DNA of 64,000 nt from Micromonospora endolithica (GTDB taxonomy: Bacteria > Actinomycetota > Actinomycetes > Mycobacteriales > Micromonosporaceae), in the NCBI RefSeq assembly GCF_003626595.1, contig NZ_RBAK01000005.1:248001-312000 (forward strand), written 5' to 3'. Under the pieces are notes generated by a model that saw only the letters and a list, made by a program, of their open reading frames with translations, made no database searches and was not told the DNA's origin. Position 1 is the stretch's first letter. Every line of letters begins with the position of its first letter. This document shows positions 9,856-19,855 of this stretch, piece by piece. Both the position numbers and the translations under genes were made by a program.

Positions 9856-10684
9856 GCCACGGCGCACCGACGGCACCGGCGACCCGGACCGGACGCCCGC
9901 CCCCGGCCGCGTGACCGGGGGTGCGGCGCGCGGTGCGCGTACCTCCTCGGGGGCCGGCGGCGCGGGCCGGGCCGGTCGGGCGGCCGGGACCGGCGCGGAC
10001 GCCGCCGGAAGCCGACGCGCGAAGGGTGACCCGGATGCGGGAGCGCGCGGCGGCAGGGACGGCGTGGGTACGCCCGGCGCGGTGGGTCCGGCCGCACGCG
10101 GCGCCAAGGGCGGGACGGAGGCCGACCGCGCGAAGGCCGACCCGGGTGGGAAGGGCGACCCGGGCGCGGCGGAGAGCGGCTCCGGGCCGCAACTGGCGCG
10201 GGCGGTGCTGGACGCCGCGAGGTCCCGCCGGGAGGCGGCGGCGAAGACCCGGCGGCGCACCGGTGCCGGCGGGGACGGTGCCGGCGGGGAGCGGCGGTTA
10301 CGCGGCTACTCCGGGCCCGGGCCGGACCCGCGCGACCCGCAGCCGCTGGGTGCGGTGCTGGACCGGCTGATGAAGGCGCGCGGCTGGCAGCAGCCGGCCG
10401 CCGAGGCGACCGTGTTCGGCGCGTGGGAGAAGGTCGTCGGCGCGGAGGTGGCCCAGCACAGCCGCCCGGTCAAGCTGGAGGACGGCGAGCTGACCGTGGA
10501 GGCCCGCTCCACCGCCTGGGCCACCCAGCTGCGACTGCTCGCCGGGTCGCTGCTCCAGCAGATCGGCCGCGAGGTGGGCCACAACGTGGTGCGCCGGTTG
10601 CACATCCACGGCCCGGCGGCGCCGTCGTGGTCGCGGGGGCCGAGACGGGTACGCGGGCGCGGCCCCCGGGACACCTACGGCTGA
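9845..10684 (+). CDS. dciA: DciA-family (DUF721) protein, helicase-loading factor
   Basis: Residues about 165-260 form a DUF721/DciA domain ([20 protein letters not shown] ... [10 protein letters not shown] ... [19 protein letters not shown]). In bacteria without DnaC-type loaders, DciA interacts with the replicative helicase DnaB. The first 160 residues are Gly/Ala/Arg/Pro-rich and probably disordered. GTG 9845 overlaps recF by 11 bp; internal starts (for example near 10200) would keep the whole domain, so the true start is uncertain. It meets a leftward gene tail to tail with a 10-bp overlap. Confidence 0.85.
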   Translation: MPDEPRRTDGTGDPDRTPAPGRVTGGAARGARTSSGAGGAGRAGRAAGTGADAAGSRRAKGDPDAGARGGRDGVGTPGAVGPAARGAKGGTEADRAKADPGGKGDPGAAESGSGPQLARAVLDAARSRREAAAKTRRRTGAGGDGAGGERRLRGYSGPGPDPRDPQPLGAVLDRLMKARGWQQPAAEATVFGAWEKVVGAEVAQHSRPVKLEDGELTVEARSTAWATQLRLLAGSLLQQIGREVGHNVVRRLHIHGPAAPSWSRGPRRVRGRGPRDTYG

Positions 10685-11256
10685 CCGGCCCGCCGGGGTG
10701 CCTCCGACTCGGCGTACACCGCGAAGCCCCGGTCCGCGCAACGCCGGTAGAACGCGGCCAGCACGCTCAGCTCCGGGCAGGTGTAGTTCCACTGCGGTGG
10801 CGCGCCGGTGTCGTCGCGCAGCGCGTCCAGCCGGGTGTCCAGCCAGCGCAGTTGCTGCTCGGCGAGGCGACCGTCGGCGAGCAGGCCGCGCAGCACCTCG
10901 CTCACCGACTCGAAGGTGACCGTCTCGCCGTGCGGGCGGTGCCCGGCCACGAACCGCTCGATCCCACCGGCGATCCACGCGCACCCGTCCGGGTCGATCA
11001 CCGGGTCCTCGTCCTCCGCCGCGGCGTCGGTGGCGTAGAGCACACCCGCCAGGCCGAGCAGCAGGTCGACCAGCTCGGTGTACGCGGTCGCCCGCACCGT
11101 GCCGGTCTTCGCGATCAGCTCGGCGAGCGCCGCGGTCGGCGCCGAGATGCGTGGCATGTCGACGATCTCGCCGAAGTCGACGAACTCGGCCGGTGCGACC
11201 GGGTCGTAGAAGCGGCCGGTCCGCGGCCAGTGCACCGCGACGTTGTCCAGCCCCAT
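10675..11256 (-). CDS. conserved hypothetical protein next to gyrB
   Basis: A 193-aa protein I do not recognise beyond being of the kind found at this place in Micromonospora-like genomes. It begins MGLDNVAVHWP, is mostly helical and soluble by composition, and has no signal peptide or membrane segment. It contains YTCPELSVLAAFYRRCADRG near the C-terminus and a DPDGCAW segment in the middle. It runs against dciA with a 10-bp tail overlap and is divergent from gyrB. No function is proposed. Confidence 0.75.
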   Translation of the reverse strand: MGLDNVAVHWPRTGRFYDPVAPAEFVDFGEIVDMPRISAPTAALAELIAKTGTVRATAYTELVDLLLGLAGVLYATDAAAEDEDPVIDPDGCAWIAGGIERFVAGHRPHGETVTFESVSEVLRGLLADGRLAEQQLRWLDTRLDALRDDTGAPPQWNYTCPELSVLAAFYRRCADRGFAVYAESEAPRRAGQP

Positions 11257-13707
<2,451 letters not shown>

Positions 13708-13715
13708 CGGAGCAC

Positions 13716-13752
13716 GGCGGGCCGCCCGGTCATCCACCGGGCGGGCCCGCCG
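13716..13752. terminator. hairpin after gyrB
   Basis: GGCGGGCCGCCCGG pairs with CCGGGCGGGCCCGCC (one bulged base, loop about 6 nt), starting 9 bp after the gyrB stop. It may terminate or attenuate gyrB transcription ahead of gyrA. Confidence 0.55.
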
Positions 13753-13762
13753 ATCCACAGAG

Positions 13763-13802
13763 TTATCCACAGCGCAGCGGTTATCCACAGCGGTTATCCA
13801 CA
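13763..13802 (+). promoter_or_regulatory. three perfect DnaA boxes between gyrB and gyrA
   Basis: TTATCCACA occurs three times in the same orientation, at 13763-13771, 13781-13789 and 13794-13802, ending 36 bp before the gyrA start. A degenerate copy (CGATCCACA) precedes them at 13751. This is outside oriC and at the gyrA promoter position. Confidence 0.85.
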
Positions 13803-13838
13803 GCACAAAACCGACTCTGAGTCTGATAAGGGTTAACA

Positions 13839-16358
13839 GTGACCGATACCCCCGAGTCCACACCGAACGAGCCCGAGGTCCCCGAGGCCATCGCCGCCGT
13901 CGTCGCGCACGACCGGATCGAGCCGGTCGGGCTCGAGGTGGAGATGCAGCGCTCGTACCTCGACTACGCGATGAGCGTCATCGTCGGTCGGGCGCTCCCG
14001 GACGTGCGGGACGGGCTCAAGCCGGTGCACCGCAAGATCCTCTACGCGATGTTCGACTCCGGCTACCGGCCGGACCGCGGCTACGTGAAGTGCTCCCGCG
14101 TCGTCGGCGACGTGATGGGCCAGTTCCACCCGCACGGCGACTCGGCGATCTACGACGCGCTGGTCCGGATGGCGCAGCCCTGGTCACTGCGCTACCCGCT
14201 GGTCGACGGCAACGGCAACTTCGGTTCGCCCGGTAATGATCCGGCTGCGGCGATGCGCTACACCGAGTGCAAGCTCGACCCGCTGGCGATGGAGATGCTG
14301 CGGGACATCGACGAGGACACCGTCGACCTCCAGGACAACTACGACGGCCGGGCCAAGGAGCCCACCATCCTGCCGTCGCGGATCCCGAACCTGCTGATCA
14401 ACGGCTCCGAGGGCATCGCGGTCGGCATGGCCACCAAGATCCCGCCGCACAACCTGCGGGAGATCGGCGCGGCGGTCCAGTGGTGCCTGGAGAACCCGGA
14501 CGTCGACGAGGCCACCACCCTCGAAGCGCTGTTGGAGATCGTCAAGGGTCCGGACTTCCCGACCCACGGCCTGATCGTCGGGCAGCAGGCCATCCAGGAC
14601 GCGTACCGCACCGGTCGTGGCTCGATCCGGATGCGCGCCGTGGTGGAGGTCGAGGAGGACAAGCGGGGCCGGCCGGCGCTGGTGGTCAGCGAGCTGCCGT
14701 ACCAGGTGAACCCGGACAACCTGGCCGAGCGGATCGCCGAGCTGATCAAGGAGGGCAAGCTCGCCGGCATCGCCGACATCCGCGACGAGTCCTCCGGCCG
14801 TACCGGCATGCGGATCGTGCTGGTGCTCAAGCGCGACGCGGTCGCCAAGGTCGTGCTGAACAACCTCTACAAGCACACCCAGCTCCAGGAGACGTTCGGC
14901 GCCAACATGCTGGCGCTGGTCGACGGGGTGCCGCGCACGCTGAACCTGGCCCAGTTCATCCGCTACTACGTCGAGCACCAGATCGAGGTGATCCGCCGGC
15001 GGACCGCGTTCCGGCTGCGCAAGGCGGAGGAGCGGGCGCACATCCTGCGCGGTCTGTCCAAGGCGTTGGACGCCCTGGACGAGGTGATCGCCCTGATCCG
15101 GCGCTCGCCCACGGTGGAGGACGCGCGACAGGGCCTGATCCGGCTGCTGGAGATCGACGAGATCCAGGCGACCGCGATCCTGGACATGCAGCTGCGCCGG
15201 CTGGCCGCGTTGGAGCGGCAGCGGATCCTGGACGACCTGGCCAAGCTGGAGATCGAGATCGCCGATCTGAAGGACATCCTCGCGAAGCCCGAGCGGCAGC
15301 GGCGGATCGTCTCCGACGAGCTGGGCGAGATCGTCACCAAGTGGGGTGACGAACGGCGTACGAAGATCATCCCGTTCGACGGCGAGGTCTCCATGGAGGA
15401 CCTCATCGCGCGGGAGGACGTGGTGGTCACCATCACCCGCACCGGGTACGCCAAGCGCACCAAGGTCGACCTCTACCGCTCGCAGCGGCGTGGCGGCAAG
15501 GGCGTCAGTGGCGCGACGCTGCGGCAGGACGACATCGTCAGCAACTTCTTCGTATGCTCCACCCACGACTGGATCCTGTTCTTCACCAACAAGGGCCGGG
15601 TGTACCGGGCCAAGGCGTACGAGCTTCCGGAAGCCAGTAGGGTGGCGAAGGGCCAGCACGTGGCCAACCTGCTCGCGTTCCAGCCCGACGAGCAGATCGC
15701 ACAGATCATCGAGATTCCGAACTACCAGGTGGCCCCCTACCTGGTACTGGCCACGAAGAACGGCCTGGTGAAGAAGACGCGGCTCGAGGAGTTCGACTCC
15801 AACCGTTCCGGCGGCATCATCGCGATCAACCTGCGTGATGAGGACGAGCTGGTCGGTGCTGCCCTGGTCGGGCCGGAGGACGATCTGCTGCTGGTCTCGA
15901 AGAACGCGCAGGCGATCCGCTTCAACGCCTCGGACGAGGCGCTGCGGCCGATGGGCCGGGCGACGTCCGGGGTGATCGGCATGCGGTTCAGCGAGGAGGA
16001 CGTGCTGCTCGCCATGGAGGTCGTCCGGGAGGGTCTGGACGTCCTGGTGGCCACGAACGGGGGATACGCGAAACGCACCCCGATCGAGGAATACCCGGTG
16101 CAGGGCCGGGGAGGTAAGGGCGTGTTGACTGCGAAGATCACCGAGCGGCGCGGTGGTCTGGTCGGCGCGGTGGTGATCGACCCGGACGACGAGCTGTTCG
16201 CGATCACCAGCAACGGTGGTGTCATCCGGACTCCGGTGAAGCCTGTACGGCGTACGCGTGACCGGAACACAATGGGTGTCAAGCTGATGGACCTTCCGGA
16301 CGGCGTGACTATCGTGGCGATTGCTCGCAATGCCGACGAGCCTGACGAACAGGACTAG
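13839..16358 (+). CDS. gyrA: DNA gyrase subunit A
   Basis: An 839-aa catalytic DNA-cleaving subunit of gyrase. The N-terminal winged helix has the quinolone-resistance region [15 protein letters not shown], with Ser and Asp at the usual sensitive positions. The active Tyr is in [10 protein letters not shown]. The C-terminal domain has six beta-pinwheel blades and a GyrA-box-like sequence near QRRGGKG (about residue 547); a second GRGGKG motif lies near 757. GTG 13839 fits the family N-terminus after an acidic 25-residue lead. The stop is 4 bp from the next gene. Confidence 0.97.
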   Translation: MTDTPESTPNEPEVPEAIAAVVAHDRIEPVGLEVEMQRSYLDYAMSVIVGRALPDVRDGLKPVHRKILYAMFDSGYRPDRGYVKCSRVVGDVMGQFHPHGDSAIYDALVRMAQPWSLRYPLVDGNGNFGSPGNDPAAAMRYTECKLDPLAMEMLRDIDEDTVDLQDNYDGRAKEPTILPSRIPNLLINGSEGIAVGMATKIPPHNLREIGAAVQWCLENPDVDEATTLEALLEIVKGPDFPTHGLIVGQQAIQDAYRTGRGSIRMRAVVEVEEDKRGRPALVVSELPYQVNPDNLAERIAELIKEGKLAGIADIRDESSGRTGMRIVLVLKRDAVAKVVLNNLYKHTQLQETFGANMLALVDGVPRTLNLAQFIRYYVEHQIEVIRRRTAFRLRKAEERAHILRGLSKALDALDEVIALIRRSPTVEDARQGLIRLLEIDEIQATAILDMQLRRLAALERQRILDDLAKLEIEIADLKDILAKPERQRRIVSDELGEIVTKWGDERRTKIIPFDGEVSMEDLIAREDVVVTITRTGYAKRTKVDLYRSQRRGGKGVSGATLRQDDIVSNFFVCSTHDWILFFTNKGRVYRAKAYELPEASRVAKGQHVANLLAFQPDEQIAQIIEIPNYQVAPYLVLATKNGLVKKTRLEEFDSNRSGGIIAINLRDEDELVGAALVGPEDDLLLVSKNAQAIRFNASDEALRPMGRATSGVIGMRFSEEDVLLAMEVVREGLDVLVATNGGYAKRTPIEEYPVQGRGGKGVLTAKITERRGGLVGAVVIDPDDELFAITSNGGVIRTPVKPVRRTRDRNTMGVKLMDLPDGVTIVAIARNADEPDEQD

Positions 16359-16362
16359 TTGA

Positions 16363-17346
16363 ATGACGGAGACACAGGCGAAGTCGGGGAACACGGGGAC
16401 CCCGGCCAACCCGGTCGACGAGGAGGCCGCGAAGAGCGGCCCACCAGCGACCGGCCGCGCGGCCGTGGGCCGGGCCACCGTCCCCGCCGACGCGCCTGCC
16501 CCGAAGTTCACCCGCGCCCCCGGGATGACACCGCCGCCGGACAAGCCGGCCGAGGGTAAGGACACCGCGGACGACGCCGAGCCGACGAAGGTCGAGGCGC
16601 CGAGCGCGGTGGGCACCGCCGCGCCGGCGCCCGCCCGTCCGTCGACCACCCAGCCGATCCCCGCTCGCACCGGCCAGGGTGCCCTGACCGGAAACACCGG
16701 CACCCAGCCGCGGGTGACCGGAAACACCGGCACCCAGCCGCGGGTGACCGGAAACACCGGCACCCAGCCGCGGGTCACCGGGAGCACCGGCACCCAGCCG
16801 CGGGTGACCGGCACGGCGAGGCCGCAGCAGGACGGCGACCGTCCCGGCGCGCCGGGCCGCCCCAACCAGGGCGGTGGCCTGCCGCCGGGGGTCGGTGGCG
16901 CGGCCGCCGTCGGGGCCGCCCGGGTGGGTGAGGCGGTACGCGCGGCGCGTACCTCGGTCAGCTCGGCCGCCTCGCGCGGACCGCGCCGGGCCCGGCTGAA
17001 CCTCAAGCGCATCGACCCCTGGTCGGTGATGAAGTTCGCCTTCGCGGTGTCGGTGGTCCTCTTCATCGTGGTGGTCGTCGCCACGTCGGTGCTATACCTG
17101 GCGCTCGACGCGATGGGTGTGTTCACCAGCGTGAACGACAGCCTGACCGACCTGGTCAGCGCCGGTGGCGGGCAGAGCGCCAGCGGCTTCCAGATCACCG
17201 CCCGCGGCGTGATCCTCAGTTCGGCGTTGATCGGCCTGGTCAACGTCGTGCTGTTCACCGCGTTGGCCACGCTGGGGGCGTTCGTCTACAACGTCTGCGC
17301 GGACCTGGTGGGCGGCATCGAGCTGACCCTCGCCGAGCGAGACTGA
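16363..17346 (+). CDS. DUF3566 transmembrane protein downstream of gyrA
   Basis: A 327-aa protein whose last 115 residues form the actinobacterial DUF3566 domain: LKRIDPWSVMKFAFAVSVVL, a membrane segment at about 225-250, a loop with VFTSVNDSLTDLV, a second membrane segment, and GAFVYNVCADLVGGIELTL. The N-terminal 210 residues are cytoplasmic, Pro/Thr/Gly-rich, and contain four perfect or near-perfect TGNTGTQPRV decapeptides (16684-16803). ATG 16363 lies 4 bp after gyrA, so it is probably co-transcribed. Function is unknown; the gyrA-adjacent position is conserved in actinobacteria. Confidence 0.9.
   Translation: MTETQAKSGNTGTPANPVDEEAAKSGPPATGRAAVGRATVPADAPAPKFTRAPGMTPPPDKPAEGKDTADDAEPTKVEAPSAVGTAAPAPARPSTTQPIPARTGQGALTGNTGTQPRVTGNTGTQPRVTGNTGTQPRVTGSTGTQPRVTGTARPQQDGDRPGAPGRPNQGGGLPPGVGGAAAVGAARVGEAVRAARTSVSSAASRGPRRARLNLKRIDPWSVMKFAFAVSVVLFIVVVVATSVLYLALDAMGVFTSVNDSLTDLVSAGGGQSASGFQITARGVILSSALIGLVNVVLFTALATLGAFVYNVCADLVGGIELTLAERD
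16684..16803 (+). repeat. four tandem 30-bp repeats inside the DUF3566 gene
   Basis: Four 30-bp units (16684, 16714, 16744, 16774) encode TGNTGTQPRV-like decapeptides. The first three are nearly identical at the DNA level; the fourth has AGC for AAC. This points to recent slippage expansion. Confidence 0.9.
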
Positions 17347-17671
17347 ACCATCCGGCCGCCGGGCCGACCTCCCTCTGCGGGTGGGTCTACCCGGCGGTCG
17401 TCCGTCCGGGCCGCGTACAGGCCGCGTACGGGCCGCGTACGGGCCGCGTACGGGCGTTGATCCACTCGCCTTCCCTGAACTCGGGCTGTCCCGCCCGCGC
17501 GGACGCCCGTCTTCAATGATGTCGAGTGGATCTTGCCGTCCGGGGCGGAAAGTCGGTGGGTCGGAAGGCCGGCGATCGGGTAGGTTCGGGGCGACGGCGG
17601 GCCCGGATCACCGGCCGGACCCCGATTTGGGGGCCGACGGACGGATGGGTTAACCTTGCTCGTCGCTACGC
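17347..17671. other. intergenic region before tRNA-Ile with 11-bp tandem repeats
   Basis: About 325 bp with no gene. It has four tandem 11-mers (GGGCCGCGTAC and one variant) at 17408-17451. An inverted pair GATCCACTCG (17459-17468) / CGAGTGGATC (17523-17532) resembles the ends of the palindrome at 42491-42565. Confidence 0.7.
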
Positions 17672-17745
17672 GGGGCTATAGCTCAGTCGGTTAGAGCGCA
17701 GAGCTGATAACTCTGAGGTCGCTGGTTCGATTCCAGCTAGCCCCA
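17672..17745 (+). tRNA. tRNA-Ile (GAT)
   Basis: Full cloverleaf: 7-bp acceptor stem GGGGCTA / TAGCCCC, D-arm with AGCTCAGTCGG, anticodon loop CTGATAAC giving GAT, T-loop GGTTCGATTCC. The 3' CCA is not encoded. Confidence 0.95.
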
Positions 17746-17789
17746 CCGCACATCGTCCGACAGCACGTCGAGCGTGAGGGGTAGCCCCA

Positions 17790-17918
17790 ATGTTCAAGAA
17801 GCTGCTGATTCTTGTCGGCGTCGTCGGTGTGGCCGCCGTCCTGGCCCGCAAGGTGAAGGCGTCGAACGACGAGCGGGCGCTCTGGCACGAGGCCACCACC
17901 GCGCCCGATCTGCGCTGA
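17790..17918 (+). CDS. DLW-39 family small membrane protein
   Basis: A 42-aa protein: MFKKLLILVGVVGVAAVLAR membrane segment, then KVKASNDERALWHEATTAPDLR. This matches the DLW-39 family, short actinobacterial proteins between the tRNA-Ile and tRNA-Ala genes next to gyrA. The family name motif is changed to DLR here. It lies 44 bp after tRNA-Ile. Function unknown. Confidence 0.88.
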   Translation: MFKKLLILVGVVGVAAVLARKVKASNDERALWHEATTAPDLR

Positions 17919-17960
17919 CCCGCTTCTCTCACGGCCAGCACCAGGCGGCGTCGCCGTCCC

Positions 17961-18036
17961 GGGGCCCTAGCTCAACTGGCAGAGCACTGCCTTTGCAAGG
18001 CAGGGGTTAGGGGTTCGAGTCCCCTGGGCTCCACCA
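17961..18036 (+). tRNA. tRNA-Ala (TGC)
   Basis: Acceptor GGGGCCC pairs with GGGCTCC (one G-T pair), anticodon loop CTTTGCAAG gives TGC, T-arm GGGGTTCGAGTCCCC, and an encoded CCA at 18034-18036. Its 3' 40 bp is duplicated at 25729-25769, so it is the attachment site of the island that follows. Confidence 0.95.
17995..18034 (+). other. attL: att site, left (within tRNA-Ala)
   Basis: Begins GCAAGGCAGGGGTTAGGGG and runs through the T-arm to CTCCAC. Identical to 25729-25769 except for one missing G. Confidence 0.85.
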
Positions 18037-18065
18037 GCACGAACACCGGTTGATCTCGGGTCCGA

Positions 18066-18088
18066 GTACAGCCATTCGTACAGCCAAG
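18066..18088 (+). repeat. arm-type-like direct repeat near attL
   Basis: GTACAGCCATTCGTACAGCC plus AAG: two GTACAGCCA units 12 bp apart. The same 23-bp sequence, with one base different, is at 25625-25647 near the other end. Possible integrase arm-binding sites. Confidence 0.6.
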
Positions 18089-18381
18089 CGGTCACGCCGT
18101 CCCCCTCCTCACTGAGCACCCGGTCGATGGCCACCAGGTAGAGGCCGGCGCGGACCTAGCCGACCTGTTCCGGATCGAGCCGACAGACCTGCTGCTGCGG
18201 CGACGCTACGACTCGACCGACAGGGCGACCGGCTTGCTTCTCTCGTCAGCGTCTCCTACGTGCCGGTTGCGCTCATCAGCTCAAACCCCGCGCTGCTTAA
18301 CGAGGCCAACGAGCCGTGGCCGGGAGGAACCCAACATCAGCTCTCGACGGTCGGCGTCGAAATCATGACATTGTCAACGCC

Positions 18382-19036
18382 GGCTGAACTTTGGCTCTGG
18401 CACACATTTTGTGATTGATCACGGTGGCAGCTCATGGCGTGCATGTCGAGCAGCACGGTGGCGTATCGGTGCCCACGGTGTCGGGCGAAGTCGTCCACGC
18501 TCAACCCTGTCGGCGTGACCGGTGGCGGTTCGGGCATCCGCCGGACCATTCGGATCAACGTCATCCGCGACACCGACACCGCCAACCGATACGCCAGCCG
18601 ACTTCCAGGTCGACCGCCCAACGCCACCGCGACCGCCTCCAGATCACCCGCCGCCAAGACTGTGTGACGGGCATACCGACGGGTCAACCCCGGTACCTGC
18701 TCAACGAAGGTCCGCCGCCGGCACCCGCTGTTGGCGCAGGTGAACCGTCGGACCGTCAACGCGACCAGCACTTCGTGGCCGCCCAATCTGACATCGGCCA
18801 ACCGGCGCACATAGGAACCATGCAGGGTCGTCGACCAGGTGCCGCAGGCTCCGCACGCGGCCCGTACCGTCTTCGTCGACGCATCGATCCTGACCCCGAC
18901 GCCACGGACCACCACCGCTTCCAGCCGCAGGCCCACCAGATGCGGAAGCAACGCCACGATGATCTCCACCCGGCACCCAACCCGAACCCTCAGCGAGCAC
19001 GACTCACAAAATGTGCGCCAGAGCCAGTTTTCAGGC
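18382..19036 (-). mobile_element. internally deleted ISL3-family element
   Basis: About 655 bp bounded by imperfect inverted repeats. The inner part is a near-perfect 23-bp pair (18392-18414 and 19004-19026; core GGCTCTGGC, one purine, then CACATTTTGTGA), extending outward through a CTGAA motif. It contains only the N-terminal part of a transposase, so most of the catalytic domain is gone while both ends remain. No clear target duplication is seen. It sits inside the GntR remnant. Confidence 0.75.
18415..18969 (-). pseudogene. truncated ISL3-family transposase
   Basis: The leftward frame from GTG 18969 gives the ISL3 N-terminus: VEIIVALLPHLVGLRLEAVVV, a four-Cys zinc-binding region (CGACGTWSTTLHG ... 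FTCANSGCRRRTF), the HTH-like region with RRMPEPP, and the beginning of the catalytic domain SVDDFARHRGHRYATVLLDM. It then runs directly into the inverted repeat. Full ISL3 transposases are about 400-500 aa; here about 185 codons remain. The frame stays open to 18337 but that tail is repeat and flank. It cannot be an active enzyme. Confidence 0.75.
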
Positions 19037-19291
19037 GGAGCCGAAAACCATGATTGACGAAGTAAAAGGTCGGATGCCGACCATCGCCGAGGCGCAGCTA
19101 CGGGGCCTGCCCGACGGCGTTCCCTTCATCCTCTGCCGACGCATCTCCCTGGACGCCAACGAGAGAGTCGTCGAAGTCTCCGACGCCGAGTACCTAGCGG
19201 ACCGGACCGAACTCCGATTCGTCACCCCACTCAAGCCGTGGCCCAAACGCAGATCCGGCGGCAAGCCGTCAGGGCGGCAAGGAGGAAGACC

Positions 19292-19796
19292 ATGAGCGCA
19301 GACCTGGACGCCTAAGACGAGCGGTTCCTGGCAAGCGCCATCGAGATTTCGCGGCGCGCGTTGGAGGACGAGGGCAAGACCCCGTTCGGTGCCATCGTCG
19401 TCATATCCGGAGAGATCGCTGGCGAGGGCACCAGCAGCGTTGTCGAGCTGCGGGACCCGACCGCACACGCCGAAGTCATGGCCCTGCGTCACGCAGGCAG
19501 CAACCTCGGGCGCCACCTCTTCGAAGACGGCATCATGTACGCCAGCAGCGAGCCCTGCCCATGTGCCTCATGGCCTGCTACTGGGCACGCATCCCCGCCT
19601 GATTTTCGGAGCCACCAGCCACGACGTAGCGACCTACGGCTTCGAAAACCTACAGTTCTACCGAGAAGTTGCCCAGCCAATCGAACGCCGGTCGCTTCGC
19701 GAGGAAGTCGCCGAGGGTCCGCTACGTGCCGACGCCGTTGAGGTCCTCCAAGCATGGGCCGACAAGCTGCCCGCGCCGGTGCAGCCCAAGTTCTGA
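19292..19796 (+). pseudogene. nucleoside/cytidine deaminase-family pseudogene
   Basis: Begins MSADLDA then a TAA at 19313. The frame continues as DERFLASAIEISRRALEDEG with TPFGAIVV and the zinc-binding HAE motif in TAHAEVMAL, then SSEPCP. One base is lost before MCLMACYWARIP, and another before RLIFGATSHDVATYGFENLQ, which then runs to a TGA at 19796. So there is one nonsense mutation and two frameshifts. The intact ancestor would be a zinc-dependent nucleoside deaminase (HAE and PCxxC). RBS GGAGGAAGACC overlaps the end of the GntR remnant. Confidence 0.8.
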
Positions 19797-19805
19797 CCTA
19801 CAAGA

Positions 19806-19836
19806 CGTTGGGGCGGCCTTCAGGGCCGCCCCAACG
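19806..19836. terminator. bidirectional terminator hairpin
   Basis: A 13-bp perfect stem (CGTTGGGGCGGCC / GGCCGCCCCAACG) with loop TTCAG, 10 bp after the deaminase stop and 20 bp from the stop of the facing gene. Confidence 0.8.
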
Positions 19837-19855
19837 CTCATCTCACGAGCTACTA

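Larger units (their letters stand above)
18146..19295 (+). pseudogene. GntR-family regulator remnant (UTRA domain), frameshifted and split by an IS
   Basis: The frame from 18146 reads ADLADLFRIEPTDLLLRRRYD, then shifts by one base near 18240-18250 and continues SYVPVALISSNPALLNEANEPWPGG to GVEI at about 18362. Family resemblance resumes at 19050 after the IS with IDEVKGRMPTIAEAQLRGLP and ends at 19295. Together these are the ligand-binding UTRA domain of a GntR/HutC regulator. The DNA-binding half is missing upstream, where tRNA and att sequence begin. The stop overlaps the deaminase start by ATGA, so the two were once an operon. Confidence 0.75.

Noticed and set aside
14184..17270. A long open frame (about 1000 codons) antisense to gyrA and the DUF3566 gene
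   Set aside because: High-GC DNA leaves antisense frames open; it has no recognisable domains and mirrors well-supported genes.
18382..19036. An 8-bp target duplication for the ISL3 element
   Set aside because: The flanking bases (TCAACGCC and GGAGCCGA) do not match, so no duplication can be claimed.
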